Source: Caproicibacter sp047833665 (GTDB lineage Bacteria; Bacillota; Clostridia; Oscillospirales; Acutalibacteraceae). Taken from it: a stretch of DNA of 64,000 nucleotides. The notes under the pieces are model-generated. The model did no database searches, was not told the DNA's origin, and saw only the letters and a list, made by a program, of their open reading frames with translations. The position numbers and the translations under genes are program-made. The DNA lies in NCBI GenBank assembly GCA_047833665.1, contig CP181261.1, forward strand, positions 186,001 to 250,000, written 5' to 3'. Positions 1 through 7,988 of the stretch are shown piece by piece; positions within the stretch are counted from its first letter, which is position 1, and each line of letters begins with the position of its first letter.

Positions 1-1151
1 TTTGGGTTTAAATATGCTCTGGAAACAGACCAGTCTTCCGCATACTCCATCAGATGTGTTGTTACCAGCCGTAGATAGGAATCCGGATTAGGAAATATTC
101 CGACTACGCTGGTTCTGCGGCGAATTTCCTTGTTTAGCCGTTCTAGCATATTGGTTGAGGAGATTTTGCGAGCATCGAGTTCCGGAAAAGCATAGAAGGC
201 TAGAGAATCTTCCAGCCCATCTTGCAGAAGCTCAATTGCTTTTGGAAAGCGTTTTCCATACTGTTCTGATATTTGCTCTGCGCGTTGTCTAGCTATTTTA
301 GCGGAAGGTGCCAGCCAAATTTCTTTTAACTGAGCCGCAAAGGATTCTTTTTCCTTCTGGGATACATGAGCCAAAATATTTCGCATAAAATGGACTTTGC
401 ACCGTTGCCAGGAAGCTCCCGGAAAACTCTCACGGATGGCTGCAATCAGCCCTTTGTTCGCGTCTGAAACCACCAGGAGCGGTGTTTTCAGACCACGATC
501 TAGAAGACTTTGAAACAATTGAGAATAACTTTCTTTGGATTCATCCAGCATTGGCTCTACAGCAATGATATCCCTATGTCCCTGTTCATTGACGCCGCAA
601 ACTACCATCACAGCCATGCTGACGACCCGGCCATCCATACGAATTTTTTCATACAGTGCATCTGTCCAAATGACAGGATAGCGACCCGTCAGAGGCCGGC
701 TGCGGAAGTACTGTACCTGCTCGTTAAGACCTTTCGTCATTTCACTGACTTGACTGCGAGAAAGATTTTCAATTCCAAGACTGCGAGCTAGTTTCTCCAT
801 CTTTCGCGTAGATACACCCTGCACAAACGCTTCTTGAACCACTTGAATCAGCGCTGCTTCACTGCGCTTGCGTTCTGTTACGAAAAACGGGATATAGCCC
901 TGATTTCGGAGTTTTGGTACCATCAGATACATCGTCCCCATACGAGTATCCAATCGACGCGGCCGATAGCCGCAGCGGTAATCTCGGCGGGATGGATTGT
1001 GTGCATTCTTTTCTGCGCCAACGATACCGGAGACCTCTGCTTCCATCAGACGAGTACAAAGCCATTCCAGCATCGACAGCATTGGATCTGGTTGCGCCAT
1101 ACATTTTAGTAGCAATTCTGTCAAATCTGTGGTATTCTTTTTTTGAGTCAT
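1..1151 (-). CDS. IS256-family (mutator-type) transposase, 3' end cut by window edge
   Basis: DDE transposase that cuts and moves its own element. The frame is open from the ATG at 1151 to the left edge, about 383 codons with no stop, so only the last few residues of a roughly 400-residue family protein are missing. Visible landmarks are the zinc-like N-terminal part with GAEKNAHNPSRRDYRCGYRP, the first catalytic aspartate in VIWTDALYEKIR, the second in VVSDANKGL, a conserved CKVHFMRN block, and the C-terminal glutamate region NMLERLNKEIRRR. A ribosome site GGAGAG lies just ahead of the ATG. The upstream inverted repeat should fall around 1200-1270, but without the other end it cannot be defined. 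No frameshift is seen, so the copy may be active. Confidence 0.93.
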   Translation of the reverse strand, partial: MTQKKNTTDLTELLLKCMAQPDPMLSMLEWLCTRLMEAEVSGIVGAEKNAHNPSRRDYRCGYRPRRLDTRMGTMYLMVPKLRNQGYIPFFVTERKRSEAALIQVVQEAFVQGVSTRKMEKLARSLGIENLSRSQVSEMTKGLNEQVQYFRSRPLTGRYPVIWTDALYEKIRMDGRVVSMAVMVVCGVNEQGHRDIIAVEPMLDESKESYSQLFQSLLDRGLKTPLLVVSDANKGLIAAIRESFPGASWQRCKVHFMRNILAHVSQKEKESFAAQLKEIWLAPSAKIARQRAEQISEQYGKRFPKAIELLQDGLEDSLAFYAFPELDARKISSTNMLERLNKEIRRRTSVVGIFPNPDSYLRLVTTHLMEYAEDWSVSRAYLNP

Positions 1152-1273
1152 TGGGTATCTCTCCTTCTTTGAATGTTTTCTCACCATTCATTTTATCGGA
1201 GTCCCAATGACTTTTCTATGCCTTTATGAAATTGCGAACTTTATTGTACTCCATCTTTTTTCATTCCTGCAAA

Positions 1274-1312
1274 AATAACCCATCCTTCGCTTGATGCGTT
1301 GGATGGGTTATT
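1274..1312 (-). terminator. Rho-independent terminator
   Basis: A perfect 12-bp stem (1274-1285 with 1301-1312) and a 15-nt loop. Read on the minus strand it is followed by TTTTT, so it would end transcripts from the chromate-transporter/tadA cluster. Confidence 0.75.
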
Positions 1313-1322
1313 CGACAATCTG

Positions 1323-1355
1323 AAAGCCGCACCGGTTGCTCACCGGTGCGGCTTT
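1323..1355. terminator. GC-rich hairpin, probable bidirectional terminator
   Basis: A perfect 13-bp stem (1323-1335 with 1343-1355) sits directly behind the stop of the second transporter gene. T-tract is TTTTT on the plus side and only TTT on the minus side. Together with the adjacent hairpin at 1274-1312 it insulates the transporter operon from the IS256 element. Confidence 0.7.
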
Positions 1356-1370
1356 TTCTGCAATTTTAAA

Positions 1371-1940
1371 TTAACTGCCAAAATGAAACAAAACACCTGC
1401 CGCAGCAGAAATGGCGATAAAACACGCCGGATGCCATTTTACTTTTCTCATAGCAAAAAACAGCGCGGCGGCAAGCAAAAGAGCCTTCCAGTCCACCAGC
1501 AAAAGAGGATTTCCTGTGGCGTTAAATTGATCCAGCGTAAAAATAGAGATATTGGCAACACCGAGTCCCGCCGCCGCAATCAAACCTGTGGATGCAGGGC
1601 GCAATCCGTAAAAGGCATTCTGCACTGTTCGATTCTGTTGAAACCGCCTAAGCATATGCGCCACAATCACAATCACCACAATGGAGGGTGTCACCAGCCC
1701 CAACGTAGCCAGCACCGCCCCCGGAAAGGATGCAATATGGAATCCGACGTAGGTTGCCATATTCACGCCGATTGCTCCCGGCGTCGATTCCGAAATGGCC
1801 AGCATATTGGCAAGGTCCTCCGGCGTAAACCATCCCGTACTGTTGCCAAGGTCTGTTAAAAACGGCAGGGTAGCCATACCTCCGCCGACGGAAAAGAGGC
1901 CGATTTTGGCAAACTCATAGAACAGTTTCAGGTAAATCAT
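1371..1940 (-). CDS. Chromate transporter family protein, second half-subunit
   Basis: Membrane protein of the CHR family (PF02417), short type, which works as a pair of half-length proteins. About 189 residues with the family signature near the N-terminus (FAKIGLFSVGGGMATLPFL) and several hydrophobic segments, including PSIVVIVIVAHML. The start chosen is the ATG at 1940, giving MIYLKLFYEF, because it has a good ribosome site (AAAGGCGGGAAG) and overlaps the stop of the partner gene by 4 nt, a usual coupling. The family is known for chromate or sulfate efflux; the real substrate here is not shown by the sequence. A longer in-frame extension upstream lies inside the partner gene and is unlikely to be translated. 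Confidence 0.88.
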   Translation of the reverse strand: MIYLKLFYEFAKIGLFSVGGGMATLPFLTDLGNSTGWFTPEDLANMLAISESTPGAIGVNMATYVGFHIASFPGAVLATLGLVTPSIVVIVIVAHMLRRFQQNRTVQNAFYGLRPASTGLIAAAGLGVANISIFTLDQFNATGNPLLLVDWKALLLAAALFFAMRKVKWHPACFIAISAAAGVLFHFGS

Positions 1941-2473
1941 GCACGCTTCCCGCCTTTCGTCAGAATTCCGGCCGCAGCGGCCAGCAAGACCCAAAGAATC
2001 GGGGAAAGGCCGGTGAAAAACGAAAGGAGAAAGACACATAAAAAGATAATAAGTGTAATTCTATCGCTGACGGAGCTTTTGCCCAGCTTAATAACCGCGT
2101 TGAGAATCAGAACACAAACACAGACCCGTACGGCGGCAAAAGCATCTTTCACCACCTGCAGCTCGGCAAAATTCCTCAGAAAAGCTGCAATCGCCGTAAT
2201 GATAAAAAGTGCCGGAAAAACCAGCCCAAGGGTTGCGGCTATTCCTCCGACAATTCCTCTGCGCTTACAACCTATGAAGGTTGCAGTGTTCACCGCAATG
2301 ATACCGGGCGTACACTGCCCGATTGCAAAATAATCCGCCAGTTCCTTTTCCTCGGCCCATTTTTTGTCTTCCACAATTTCCCTTTGTAATATGGGAAGCA
2401 TGGCGTATCCTCCGCCGAAGGTCAATACGCCGATTTTGGAAAATGTCAGAAACAAATCAAGCAATTCAGGCAT
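1937..2473 (-). CDS. Chromate transporter family protein, first half-subunit
   Basis: Partner of the neighbouring half-length CHR protein; together they make the equivalent of a full ChrA. About 178 residues with the signature FSKIGVLTFGGGYAMLPIL at the N-terminus, the conserved CTPGIIAVNTATFIG block, and four or so membrane segments. The start is the ATG at 2473 (MPELLDLF), preceded by GAAAGGAC; the 27 extra in-frame codons upstream run into tadA and were not used. It overlaps the downstream subunit gene by ATGA, so the two are translationally coupled. It follows tadA by only 35 nt and may be co-transcribed with it. Confidence 0.88.
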   Translation of the reverse strand: MPELLDLFLTFSKIGVLTFGGGYAMLPILQREIVEDKKWAEEKELADYFAIGQCTPGIIAVNTATFIGCKRRGIVGGIAATLGLVFPALFIITAIAAFLRNFAELQVVKDAFAAVRVCVCVLILNAVIKLGKSSVSDRITLIIFLCVFLLSFFTGLSPILWVLLAAAAGILTKGGKRA

Positions 2474-2508
2474 GGGACAGGGTCCTTTCACTTGCATTTT
2501 GAAAAGTT

Positions 2509-2958
2509 TTATTTTCTCAACCGCCGGAAAAAGTCCTTGAGAAGAGCAGAACACTCTTCCGCTAAAACGCCTCCCTGCAGCTGAGGCTTATGATTATACG
2601 GCAGTTCAAATAAGTTCACAACTGAGCCGCAGGAACCAGCTTTGGGGTCGCGGGCTCCAAATACCACACGGCGCAGGCGGGCATTGATAATTGCCCCGGC
2701 GCACATGGGGCACGGTTCCAGCGTAACGAACAGTTCACACTGCCACAGCCGCCAGCCTCCCAATGCACGGCAGGCTCCGTCAATCGCTTCCAACTCTGCG
2801 TGATACAGGGCATTTTTTCCGTTTTCCCTGCGGTTTCTTCCGCGTGCCACAATTTCCCCGTTCCGTACAACCACCGCTCCCACCGGTACTTCTCCCTGCG
2901 CGGCCGCCTCCTGCGCTAACAGGAGCGCTTCGCGCATAAAATCTTCATCGCTGCGCAT
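2509..2958 (-). CDS. tadA: tRNA-specific adenosine deaminase
   Basis: Zinc-dependent deaminase that converts A34 to inosine in the anticodon of tRNA-Arg(ACG). 149 residues, the normal length. The active site is plain: HAE in LYHAELEAID supplies the zinc histidine and proton-shuttle glutamate, and PCPMCAGA supplies the two zinc cysteines. The C-terminal LLKDFFRRLRK helix fits TadA rather than a free cytidine deaminase. It lies 3 nt behind the CPBP protease gene and is likely co-transcribed with it. Confidence 0.95.
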   Translation of the reverse strand: MRSDEDFMREALLLAQEAAAQGEVPVGAVVVRNGEIVARGRNRRENGKNALYHAELEAIDGACRALGGWRLWQCELFVTLEPCPMCAGAIINARLRRVVFGARDPKAGSCGSVVNLFELPYNHKPQLQGGVLAEECSALLKDFFRRLRK

Positions 2959-2961
2959 CGG

Positions 2962-3984
2962 TCAATACTGCGTCAGATAGTACAGGGAAAAGACAGCGGA
3001 ATATATGACAATCACAATAACTCCAAAATTGGAAAACAGCGCACCTAGCTTCTGCGAAAAACGGAGCGGTGAAGCAGAAGCACCCGTACGAAATAACTTT
3101 CTGTCTTTAATCCAAAGATACACAAGGGAAATCAGCCCTAACACAAGCAGAGCATTTGTTTCTATGTTGCTTACAGCAACCGCTGTATCACTTCCACAGT
3201 ACCGTTCGACAAGCTCGATCAGCACAGACGTTCCGTTGTTCAGTGCATGGATCAAAATGGACGGAAGAAGGGAATTTGTCCGTATGACAACAAATCCAAG
3301 CACCAGTCCGCACAAAAAAGCAAACACTGTTTGCGCAAAATTCCCGTGGAACAAACCAAACAGCGCCGCCGAAGCCACAACCGCAAATCCGTCCCCAAAA
3401 CGGCGCAGTCCCTGCAAAATCATGCCGCGGAACATCATTTCTTCCACAATTGGCGGAATTACAACAATGCTAAGCACATATAATGCCTGAACAACCGGAT
3501 CATCGTTGAGCGGTGTGTCCGGGATCTCTCCGCTAAAACCGAAAAACCGTTCCAAATTAACGACGATATTTGCCGGAATATTTGCCAGCATACAGCCGGC
3601 GATACCTACAAATACCAATGCAAGAGTTTTCACCAAGCTAACTTTTCCAAACGGAAGTCCCACCGAAAGCGGCACCCTGCGCAGTGCAAAATACAGCAAA
3701 ACCGGAACAGCAAGTGCCAACACATAGCTCAGCGAAGAAATTAGGTAATACAGAACCGGATTGATTCCCGCAAAATCTTCCCAGCCGGGATGAATCGGCT
3801 GCATCATCCGAAAATAGCGTATCAATTCAAATTGCATTGTAATCATGAGAAAAAGTCCCAAAAACGCAGTCCACCCAAGGCGGTTAGCTTCTTTGCGTAT
3901 CTGTCTTTTTTCTTCCTGCACAGCTAGATAATAATGCGGATCTCCATAGGGCCAAAAAGAACCATACGGTGAATAATACTTCAT
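2962..3984 (-). CDS. CPBP-family intramembrane metalloprotease
   Basis: Membrane protein of the CAAX protease/bacteriocin-processing (CPBP, PF02517) family. 340 residues with about eight hydrophobic segments. The family motifs are all present: EEMMFRGMI (the two glutamates and arginine), FGLFHGN and the final HALNN. The N-terminal 30 residues are tyrosine/proline-rich and cytosolic. A GGGAGATTTTCT ribosome site precedes the ATG. Known members process prenylated or signal peptides, but the substrate here is unknown. First gene of a minus-strand run with tadA. Confidence 0.9.
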   Translation of the reverse strand: MKYYSPYGSFWPYGDPHYYLAVQEEKRQIRKEANRLGWTAFLGLFLMITMQFELIRYFRMMQPIHPGWEDFAGINPVLYYLISSLSYVLALAVPVLLYFALRRVPLSVGLPFGKVSLVKTLALVFVGIAGCMLANIPANIVVNLERFFGFSGEIPDTPLNDDPVVQALYVLSIVVIPPIVEEMMFRGMILQGLRRFGDGFAVVASAALFGLFHGNFAQTVFAFLCGLVLGFVVIRTNSLLPSILIHALNNGTSVLIELVERYCGSDTAVAVSNIETNALLVLGLISLVYLWIKDRKLFRTGASASPLRFSQKLGALFSNFGVIVIVIYSAVFSLYYLTQY

Positions 3985-4062
3985 AGAAAATCTCCCACAG
4001 AATTAATATTAAAACATATCTGAATTTTCATTATATCACAAAGCCAAGTTAATATCACTACC

Positions 4063-4088
4063 GAAGCCCCGACTTTTCAAAACACTTT
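4063..4088. repeat. Left 26-bp direct repeat (target duplication) of element copy 1
   Basis: The 26 bases ending at 4088 recur exactly at 5152-5177, immediately outside the other end of the element. This is a target-site duplication and is unusually long. Confidence 0.93.
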
Positions 4089-5151
4089 TGTAGGACTACA
4101 ATACATATTGGACAGTTGAGAAAAAATAAAATACAGAAATGGACACATCGGTTAAAATAAAGCTACACAAACCAAATCATACCGAAAGGAAGTGCCCATT
4201 TCTGCATGAATAGTGTAACACAAGACATGAAGTTTAGGCAATCCCTAATGATCTATGCTCAAAAGTACGGTGTTAGCCGTGCAAGCCGAAAATACAACAA
4301 AAGCCGTTCCTTTATCTATTTTTGGATGGCCCGGTATGACGGTACATTAGAATCGTTGGCTTGCCGGTCTAGGAGGCCTCACAGTCATCCAAACCAGCAT
4401 ACACCTGCCGAGTTAAAGCTGATTCGCGACATGCGGCGCAGAAATCCCGACCTCGGTATGATTGAACTATGGTCTCGGTTGAAAAAGCGGGGATACACAC
4501 GATGTCCGGAAAGTCTGTTCCGTGTAATGCGCCGAATGGGAATGTTCCCAGAATCAAAACCAAAGAAGAAATATCAGCCAAAGCCATACGAGCAAATGAC
4601 GCATCCCGGAGAGCGCATTCAGATCGATGTAAAAGTAGTTCCAAAGCGCTGTATTGCCAACCCTGAGCTTCGGCTTTTCCAGTACACAGCTATTGATGAA
4701 TTTTCTAGGCTGCGTTTTCTGGCAGCGTACCCTGAACAGAGTACTTACTCTTCTGCTGACTTTCTAAAACGAGCTGTCGAATGGTTTGCCCGGCGCGGCG
4801 TTCGTGTAGAATGCGTTCAAACTGACAACGGTTTTGAATTCACCAACCGTTTCTCACCTTCCAAGAAACATCTGCTGACGTTGTTCGAAGCCACTGCCGC
4901 TAAACTTCATATCCGGCACAAGTTAATTCGTCCTTATACCCCTAGGCACAACGGGAAAGTGGAACGCAGTCATCGCGAAGACCAAAAACGCTTTTATGAC
5001 AAACACCATTTTTACTCTTTAGCGGACTTTGAAAACCAACTTTCCATCTACTTAAGACGCTCTAATAATATGCCGATGCGTCCTCTTCATTGGTTGTCTC
5101 CTTCTGAATTTTTACATTCCCATACTGTCCAATATGTTTGACAAACCTACA
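4089..5151 (+). mobile_element. 1063-bp insertion sequence, copy 1 (IS481/IS1202-like)
   Basis: The element runs from TGTAGG at 4089 to CCTACA at 5151. Its imperfect terminal inverted repeats share TGTAGG at the tips and ACATATTGGACAGT further in, about 28 bp in all. It holds one transposase gene and is flanked by 26-bp direct repeats. A second copy of the same length lies at 54524-55586 on the other strand. Long duplications of this kind are known from the IS1202 group; the family assignment is an inference from that and from the rve-type transposase. Confidence 0.9.
4206..5141 (+). CDS. DDE transposase (rve integrase core) of copy 1
   Basis: 311 residues. An N-terminal helix-turn-helix (about 1-60, with YGVSRASRKYNKSRSFIYFW) and a second winged-helix part (about 65-115) precede an integrase core. 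Catalytic residues fit D in ERIQIDVKVV, D in VQTDNGFEF and E in HNGKVERSHRED. The AIDEFSRLRF strand is the conserved D-x-FSR element after the first catalytic strand. Ribosome site AAGGAAG is 12-15 nt upstream of the ATG. The gene fills nearly the whole element. Copy 2 encodes the same protein except one residue, so transposition was recent. Confidence 0.93.
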   Translation: MNSVTQDMKFRQSLMIYAQKYGVSRASRKYNKSRSFIYFWMARYDGTLESLACRSRRPHSHPNQHTPAELKLIRDMRRRNPDLGMIELWSRLKKRGYTRCPESLFRVMRRMGMFPESKPKKKYQPKPYEQMTHPGERIQIDVKVVPKRCIANPELRLFQYTAIDEFSRLRFLAAYPEQSTYSSADFLKRAVEWFARRGVRVECVQTDNGFEFTNRFSPSKKHLLTLFEATAAKLHIRHKLIRPYTPRHNGKVERSHREDQKRFYDKHHFYSLADFENQLSIYLRRSNNMPMRPLHWLSPSEFLHSHTVQYV

Positions 5152-5177
5152 GAAGCCCCGACTTTTCAAAACACTTT
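5152..5177. repeat. Right 26-bp direct repeat of element copy 1
   Basis: Exact copy of 4063-4088. The unoccupied site would read straight from 4062 through the repeat into 5178, just upstream of the promoter at 5196-5225. Confidence 0.93.
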
Positions 5178-5195
5178 TTTATGTGCATGTTTATA

Positions 5196-5225
5196 TTCAC
5201 TGAAAGCATTTTATGATATTATAAT
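5196..5225 (+). promoter_or_regulatory. Sigma-A-type promoter for the 57-residue protein
   Basis: TTCACT (5196-5201), an 18-nt spacer, and a perfect TATAAT (5220-5225), about 60 nt ahead of the TTG start. The -35 box is weak. Confidence 0.55.
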
Positions 5226-5285
5226 AAAAGAATTATTTTACAGCATCATAAGCAAAGACGGATACAAAGTAAAGGAGGTTCCAGT

Positions 5286-5459
5286 TTGACGATTGAAGAA
5301 TTAAAAAAATTGGACAAAAAAGTATTGGAAATCAAGGATCCGCTCGGGAGCGGCATGCCCACTGTACGAAAATTAATGAAAGATTATGCGGCAAAAAAGC
5401 AAGTTCCGGTCGGAACGGTCGTTTGTCAATATATGCGTTGGAAATGGAGTAAAAAATAA
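5286..5459 (+). CDS. Small basic hypothetical protein (57 residues)
   Basis: I do not recognise this family. The frame starts with TTG at 5286, seven nucleotides after a near-perfect ribosome site (AAAGGAGGT, 5271-5279), and ends at TAA 5457-5459, followed by a strong terminator. A promoter with a perfect -10 lies upstream, so this looks like a complete single-gene unit. The product starts MTIEELKKLDKKVLEIKD, has a GSGMPTVRKLMKDYAAKK middle and ends MRWKWSKK; it is lysine-rich, probably helical, with one cysteine and no signal peptide or membrane segment. It lies between two mobile elements, which suggests an accessory gene but does not prove it. Confidence 0.7.
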   Translation: MTIEELKKLDKKVLEIKDPLGSGMPTVRKLMKDYAAKKQVPVGTVVCQYMRWKWSKK

Positions 5460-5492
5460 AATATCACGCACAAACGGTAAAATTTATGCAAA

Positions 5493-5532
5493 AAGGTGCT
5501 GCAAACTTTTGCATTTGCAGCACCTTCTTTTT
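5493..5532 (+). terminator. Rho-independent terminator
   Basis: Perfect 13-bp stem (5493-5505 with 5514-5526) followed by CTTTTTATC. It ends the small-protein transcript just before the IS200 left end. Confidence 0.85.
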
Positions 5533-5600
5533 ATCATATGAAAACTCCCGGCTATGCCGGGATGTTCAGAAAAGCTTAAGCGATGAGAAAAATAAAAGAT

Positions 5601-5655
5601 CCTTTTGATATAATGAAGTTGCGGTCTGCCAACTGCAACAGAATATATCAAAAGG
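5601..5655 (+). promoter_or_regulatory. Stem that hides the tnpA ribosome site
   Basis: CCTTTTGATAT (5601-5611) pairs perfectly with ATATCAAAAGG (5645-5655). The second arm contains most of the AAGGAG ribosome site for the ATG at 5667. In classical IS200 a stem-loop of this sort limits TnpA translation. Confidence 0.7.
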
Positions 5656-5666
5656 AGACATTCGAA

Positions 5667-6131
5667 ATGAAAACGAATGATATAAATAGTTTAAATCATA
5701 CGAGTTGGAATTGCAAATATCATATAGTTTTTGCACCTAAGTATCGTAGGAAAGTAGCATATGGAAAACTACGAATAGAAATAGGAAAAATATTGAGAGA
5801 ACTATGCAATTGGAAGCAAGTAGAAATAATAGAAGGAGAGGTATGCCCCGACCATATTCATATGTTGGTTAAGATACCACCGAAAATGAGTGTCTCGGGG
5901 TTTGTGGGATTTCTTAAAGGAAAAAGCACACTACTGATTTTTGAGCGACATGCAAATCTAAAGTACAAGTATGGAAATCGAACATTTTGGTGCAGGGGCT
6001 ATTTTGTAGATACAGCAGGGAAAAATGATAAAGCAATAGCCAAGTACATTAAAAATCAGTTAGAGGAAGATCAAATTGAGGATCAAATGACACTTAAGGA
6101 GTATATAGACCCGTTTACGGGTAGCAAGTAA
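5667..6131 (+). CDS. tnpA: IS200 Y1 transposase
   Basis: HUH single-strand transposase that nicks and joins the hairpin ends of its element. About 154 residues, normal for TnpA. The HUH pair is HIH in VCPDHIHMLVKIPP and the nucleophile is the tyrosine in AIAKYIKNQ near the C-terminus. The start is the ATG at 5667 (MKTNDINS) behind AAGGAG; 28 extra upstream in-frame codons fall inside the regulatory stem and are not needed. The frame is intact. Confidence 0.93.
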   Translation: MKTNDINSLNHTSWNCKYHIVFAPKYRRKVAYGKLRIEIGKILRELCNWKQVEIIEGEVCPDHIHMLVKIPPKMSVSGFVGFLKGKSTLLIFERHANLKYKYGNRTFWCRGYFVDTAGKNDKAIAKYIKNQLEEDQIEDQMTLKEYIDPFTGSK

Positions 6132-6252
6132 CAAACTTTTCGCAAGTGGCAGATCGTATCAGCGCCTTGAGGCGCGGCCAGTAAAACAGGGCTTTGCCCG
6201 CATATGAAGAACCCCCGGCTTAGCCGGGGGGTTACTATTTTTATGTGTAAAA

Positions 6253-7266
6253 TTAACGCCTTTGGTTTTTGTAATAAGAAGACGGCATATCAACCTCCAG
6301 CCGCTTTCCGGTACCGTTGACCACACAGTCAAGTGGCTCGTCCGCCACATGTACCGGCATTCCGGTTTCCTGTTCCACCAGTTTGTCCAACCCGCGCAGC
6401 AGAGCACCGCCGCCGGTAAGCATGATGCCGTGGTCGATGATATCCGCCGAAAGTTCCGGCGGCGTTTTTTCCAGCGTACTTTTCACAGCATCTACAATCA
6501 AGGCAAGAGGATCACTCAAGGCCTCGCGGACTTCTTCCGCGGTGATGGTCACGTTTTTCGGAAGACCGTCAACTAAATTGCGTCCCTTGATTTCAACAGA
6601 TGCGCCCTCATTGTCCTCCGTTGGGAAGGCCGAACCGATTTTGATTTTAATGTCCTCGGCGGTACGTTCGCCGATAAGCAAGTTATATTTTTTCTTCACA
6701 TAAGAGATAATCGCTTCATCAAACTTGTCCCCCGCACAGCGAACCGAAACAGAGGTAACAATATCCCCGAGTGAAATAACAGCAACCTCGGAAGTTCCGC
6801 CGCCGATATCCACAACCATGCTTCCGGTCGGCTCGGAAACCGGCAATCCTGCGCCGATTGCGGCGGCCATCGGCTCTTCAATTAATTCCACATTGTTTGC
6901 ACCCGCCTGACGGGCAGCATCTTCCACAGCGCGGCGTTCCACCTCCGTCACTCCGGAAGGAATACAAATAACGATGCGCGGTTTGGAAAAAGCGCTTGTC
7001 TTGACCGCTTTACGGATAAAATGCTTGAGCATGGTGGCCGTAATATCGAAGTCGGCAATTACGCCGTCCTTCATCGGGCGAACAGCCACAATAGACCCCG
7101 GTGTACGGCCAATCATTTCCTTTGCCTGCGTTCCCACCGCCAGAACCGTGTCCGACCGGACATCCACTGCAACGACGGACGGCTCACGCATAACAATTCC
7201 CTTTCCCTTCATAAACACTAGGGTATTGGCGGTGCCCAAGTCTATTCCTATATCTTTTGAAAACAT
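6253..7266 (-). CDS. mreB: Rod-shape-determining protein MreB
   Basis: Actin-like ATPase that polymerises under the membrane and guides lateral wall synthesis. 337 residues. The N-terminal phosphate-1 loop is visible as DIGIDLGTANTLVF, phosphate-2 as VVDIGGGTSEVAV and the adenosine motif as GIMLTGGGALLRGLD. The start is the ATG at 7266 behind AAAGGGG; a 30-codon upstream extension is rejected because it is basic and unlike the family. It is the last gene of the zapA-U32-dut-DUF4321-maf-mreB run and lacks mreC and mreD next to it, so it may be an Mbl/MreBH-like paralogue. Confidence 0.96.
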   Translation of the reverse strand: MFSKDIGIDLGTANTLVFMKGKGIVMREPSVVAVDVRSDTVLAVGTQAKEMIGRTPGSIVAVRPMKDGVIADFDITATMLKHFIRKAVKTSAFSKPRIVICIPSGVTEVERRAVEDAARQAGANNVELIEEPMAAAIGAGLPVSEPTGSMVVDIGGGTSEVAVISLGDIVTSVSVRCAGDKFDEAIISYVKKKYNLLIGERTAEDIKIKIGSAFPTEDNEGASVEIKGRNLVDGLPKNVTITAEEVREALSDPLALIVDAVKSTLEKTPPELSADIIDHGIMLTGGGALLRGLDKLVEQETGMPVHVADEPLDCVVNGTGKRLEVDMPSSYYKNQRR

Positions 7267-7390
7267 CTGTTTTTCCCCTTTCAAGGCATCCGGGCCGGGA
7301 CTGGTTCCGGATTTCCAATCTTTTTTTATTATAACCCGAATGACGGAGATTCTCAATAAAAATTTAGGGATTTCCCTCCGCTGTTCATCG

Positions 7391-7954
7391 TTACTTTGCC
7401 TTTTTCTGCAAGCCGGCCAAAATTCTGTTTATTTTCGCAATTGGCAAACCGACAACATTGTAATAATCGCCGTTGATTCTTTTGACGAACAATGCACCCC
7501 GCCCTTGAATTCCATAAGCACCGGCCTTGTCAAGCGGTTCTCCTGTTTCCACATAGGCATCGATTTCCGCCTGCGACAGTGCATAAAATTCAACCGATGT
7601 ACATTCGTGTCCGCAGATTAACTGTTTGCCGCTGATGACGGTATAGCCGGTGTAAACTTGATGGACATTGCCGGACAAAAGTTTCAGCATGGCCTTTGCC
7701 GCTTGAGCATCCTTCGGCTTGCCGAGGACTCTGCCTTTAAATACTACAATCGTATCGGCCGCCAAAACGACATCGTCCGGATGTTGCCTCGCTACAGCCT
7801 GAGCTTTGCGCGTGGAAAGCTGTTCTACAATCTGCATCGGCGGGGTACCGTGCAAAACATTTTCATTGACGTTCGCCGGCACTACGCTAAATTCATAACC
7901 GGCCATTTTCAGCAGTTCTCTGCGGCGCGGTGATGAAGAAGCTAACAGCAACAT
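7391..7954 (-). CDS. maf: Maf-family nucleoside triphosphate pyrophosphatase
   Basis: House-cleaning enzyme that hydrolyses dTTP/UTP or modified nucleotides to the monophosphate. 187 residues. The N-terminal signature LLLASSSPRRRELL gives the phosphate-binding loop, VVLAADTIVV holds the catalytic aspartate, and KAGAYGIQGRGALFV is the conserved C-terminal block. The spacing to mreB is 124 nt and to the DUF4321 gene about 34 nt, both on the same strand. Maf next to mreB is common in Clostridia and Bacilli. Confidence 0.94.
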   Translation of the reverse strand: MLLLASSSPRRRELLKMAGYEFSVVPANVNENVLHGTPPMQIVEQLSTRKAQAVARQHPDDVVLAADTIVVFKGRVLGKPKDAQAAKAMLKLLSGNVHQVYTGYTVISGKQLICGHECTSVEFYALSQAEIDAYVETGEPLDKAGAYGIQGRGALFVKRINGDYYNVVGLPIAKINRILAGLQKKAK

Positions 7955-7988
7955 GGTAAAGACGACTCCTATCTCATAAAATTGTTTT

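Larger units (their letters stand above)
5535..6235 (+). mobile_element. IS200-type element (tnpA only)
   Basis: Both ends carry related subterminal hairpins: CATATGAAAACTCCCGGC at about 5535-5561 and CATATGAAGAACCCCCGGC at about 6201-6233, each closing with a GCCGGG arm. Single-stranded hairpin ends without inverted repeats or target duplication are typical of IS200/IS605. There is no tnpB. Exact cleavage points were not resolved, so the boundaries are approximate. Confidence 0.78.

Noticed and set aside
859..1191. Minus-strand 110-codon frame near the IS256 transposase
   Set aside because: It is an out-of-frame overlap of the transposase; the true frame from 1151 runs open to the edge.
1299..1859. 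186-codon plus-strand frame over the chromate transporter genes
   Set aside because: It lies opposite the clear membrane protein genes, begins inside a terminator and has no family pattern.
1371..2473. Two frames as a frameshifted single ChrA
   Set aside because: Short-chain CHR proteins occur naturally as pairs; each frame has its own ribosome site and N-terminal signature.
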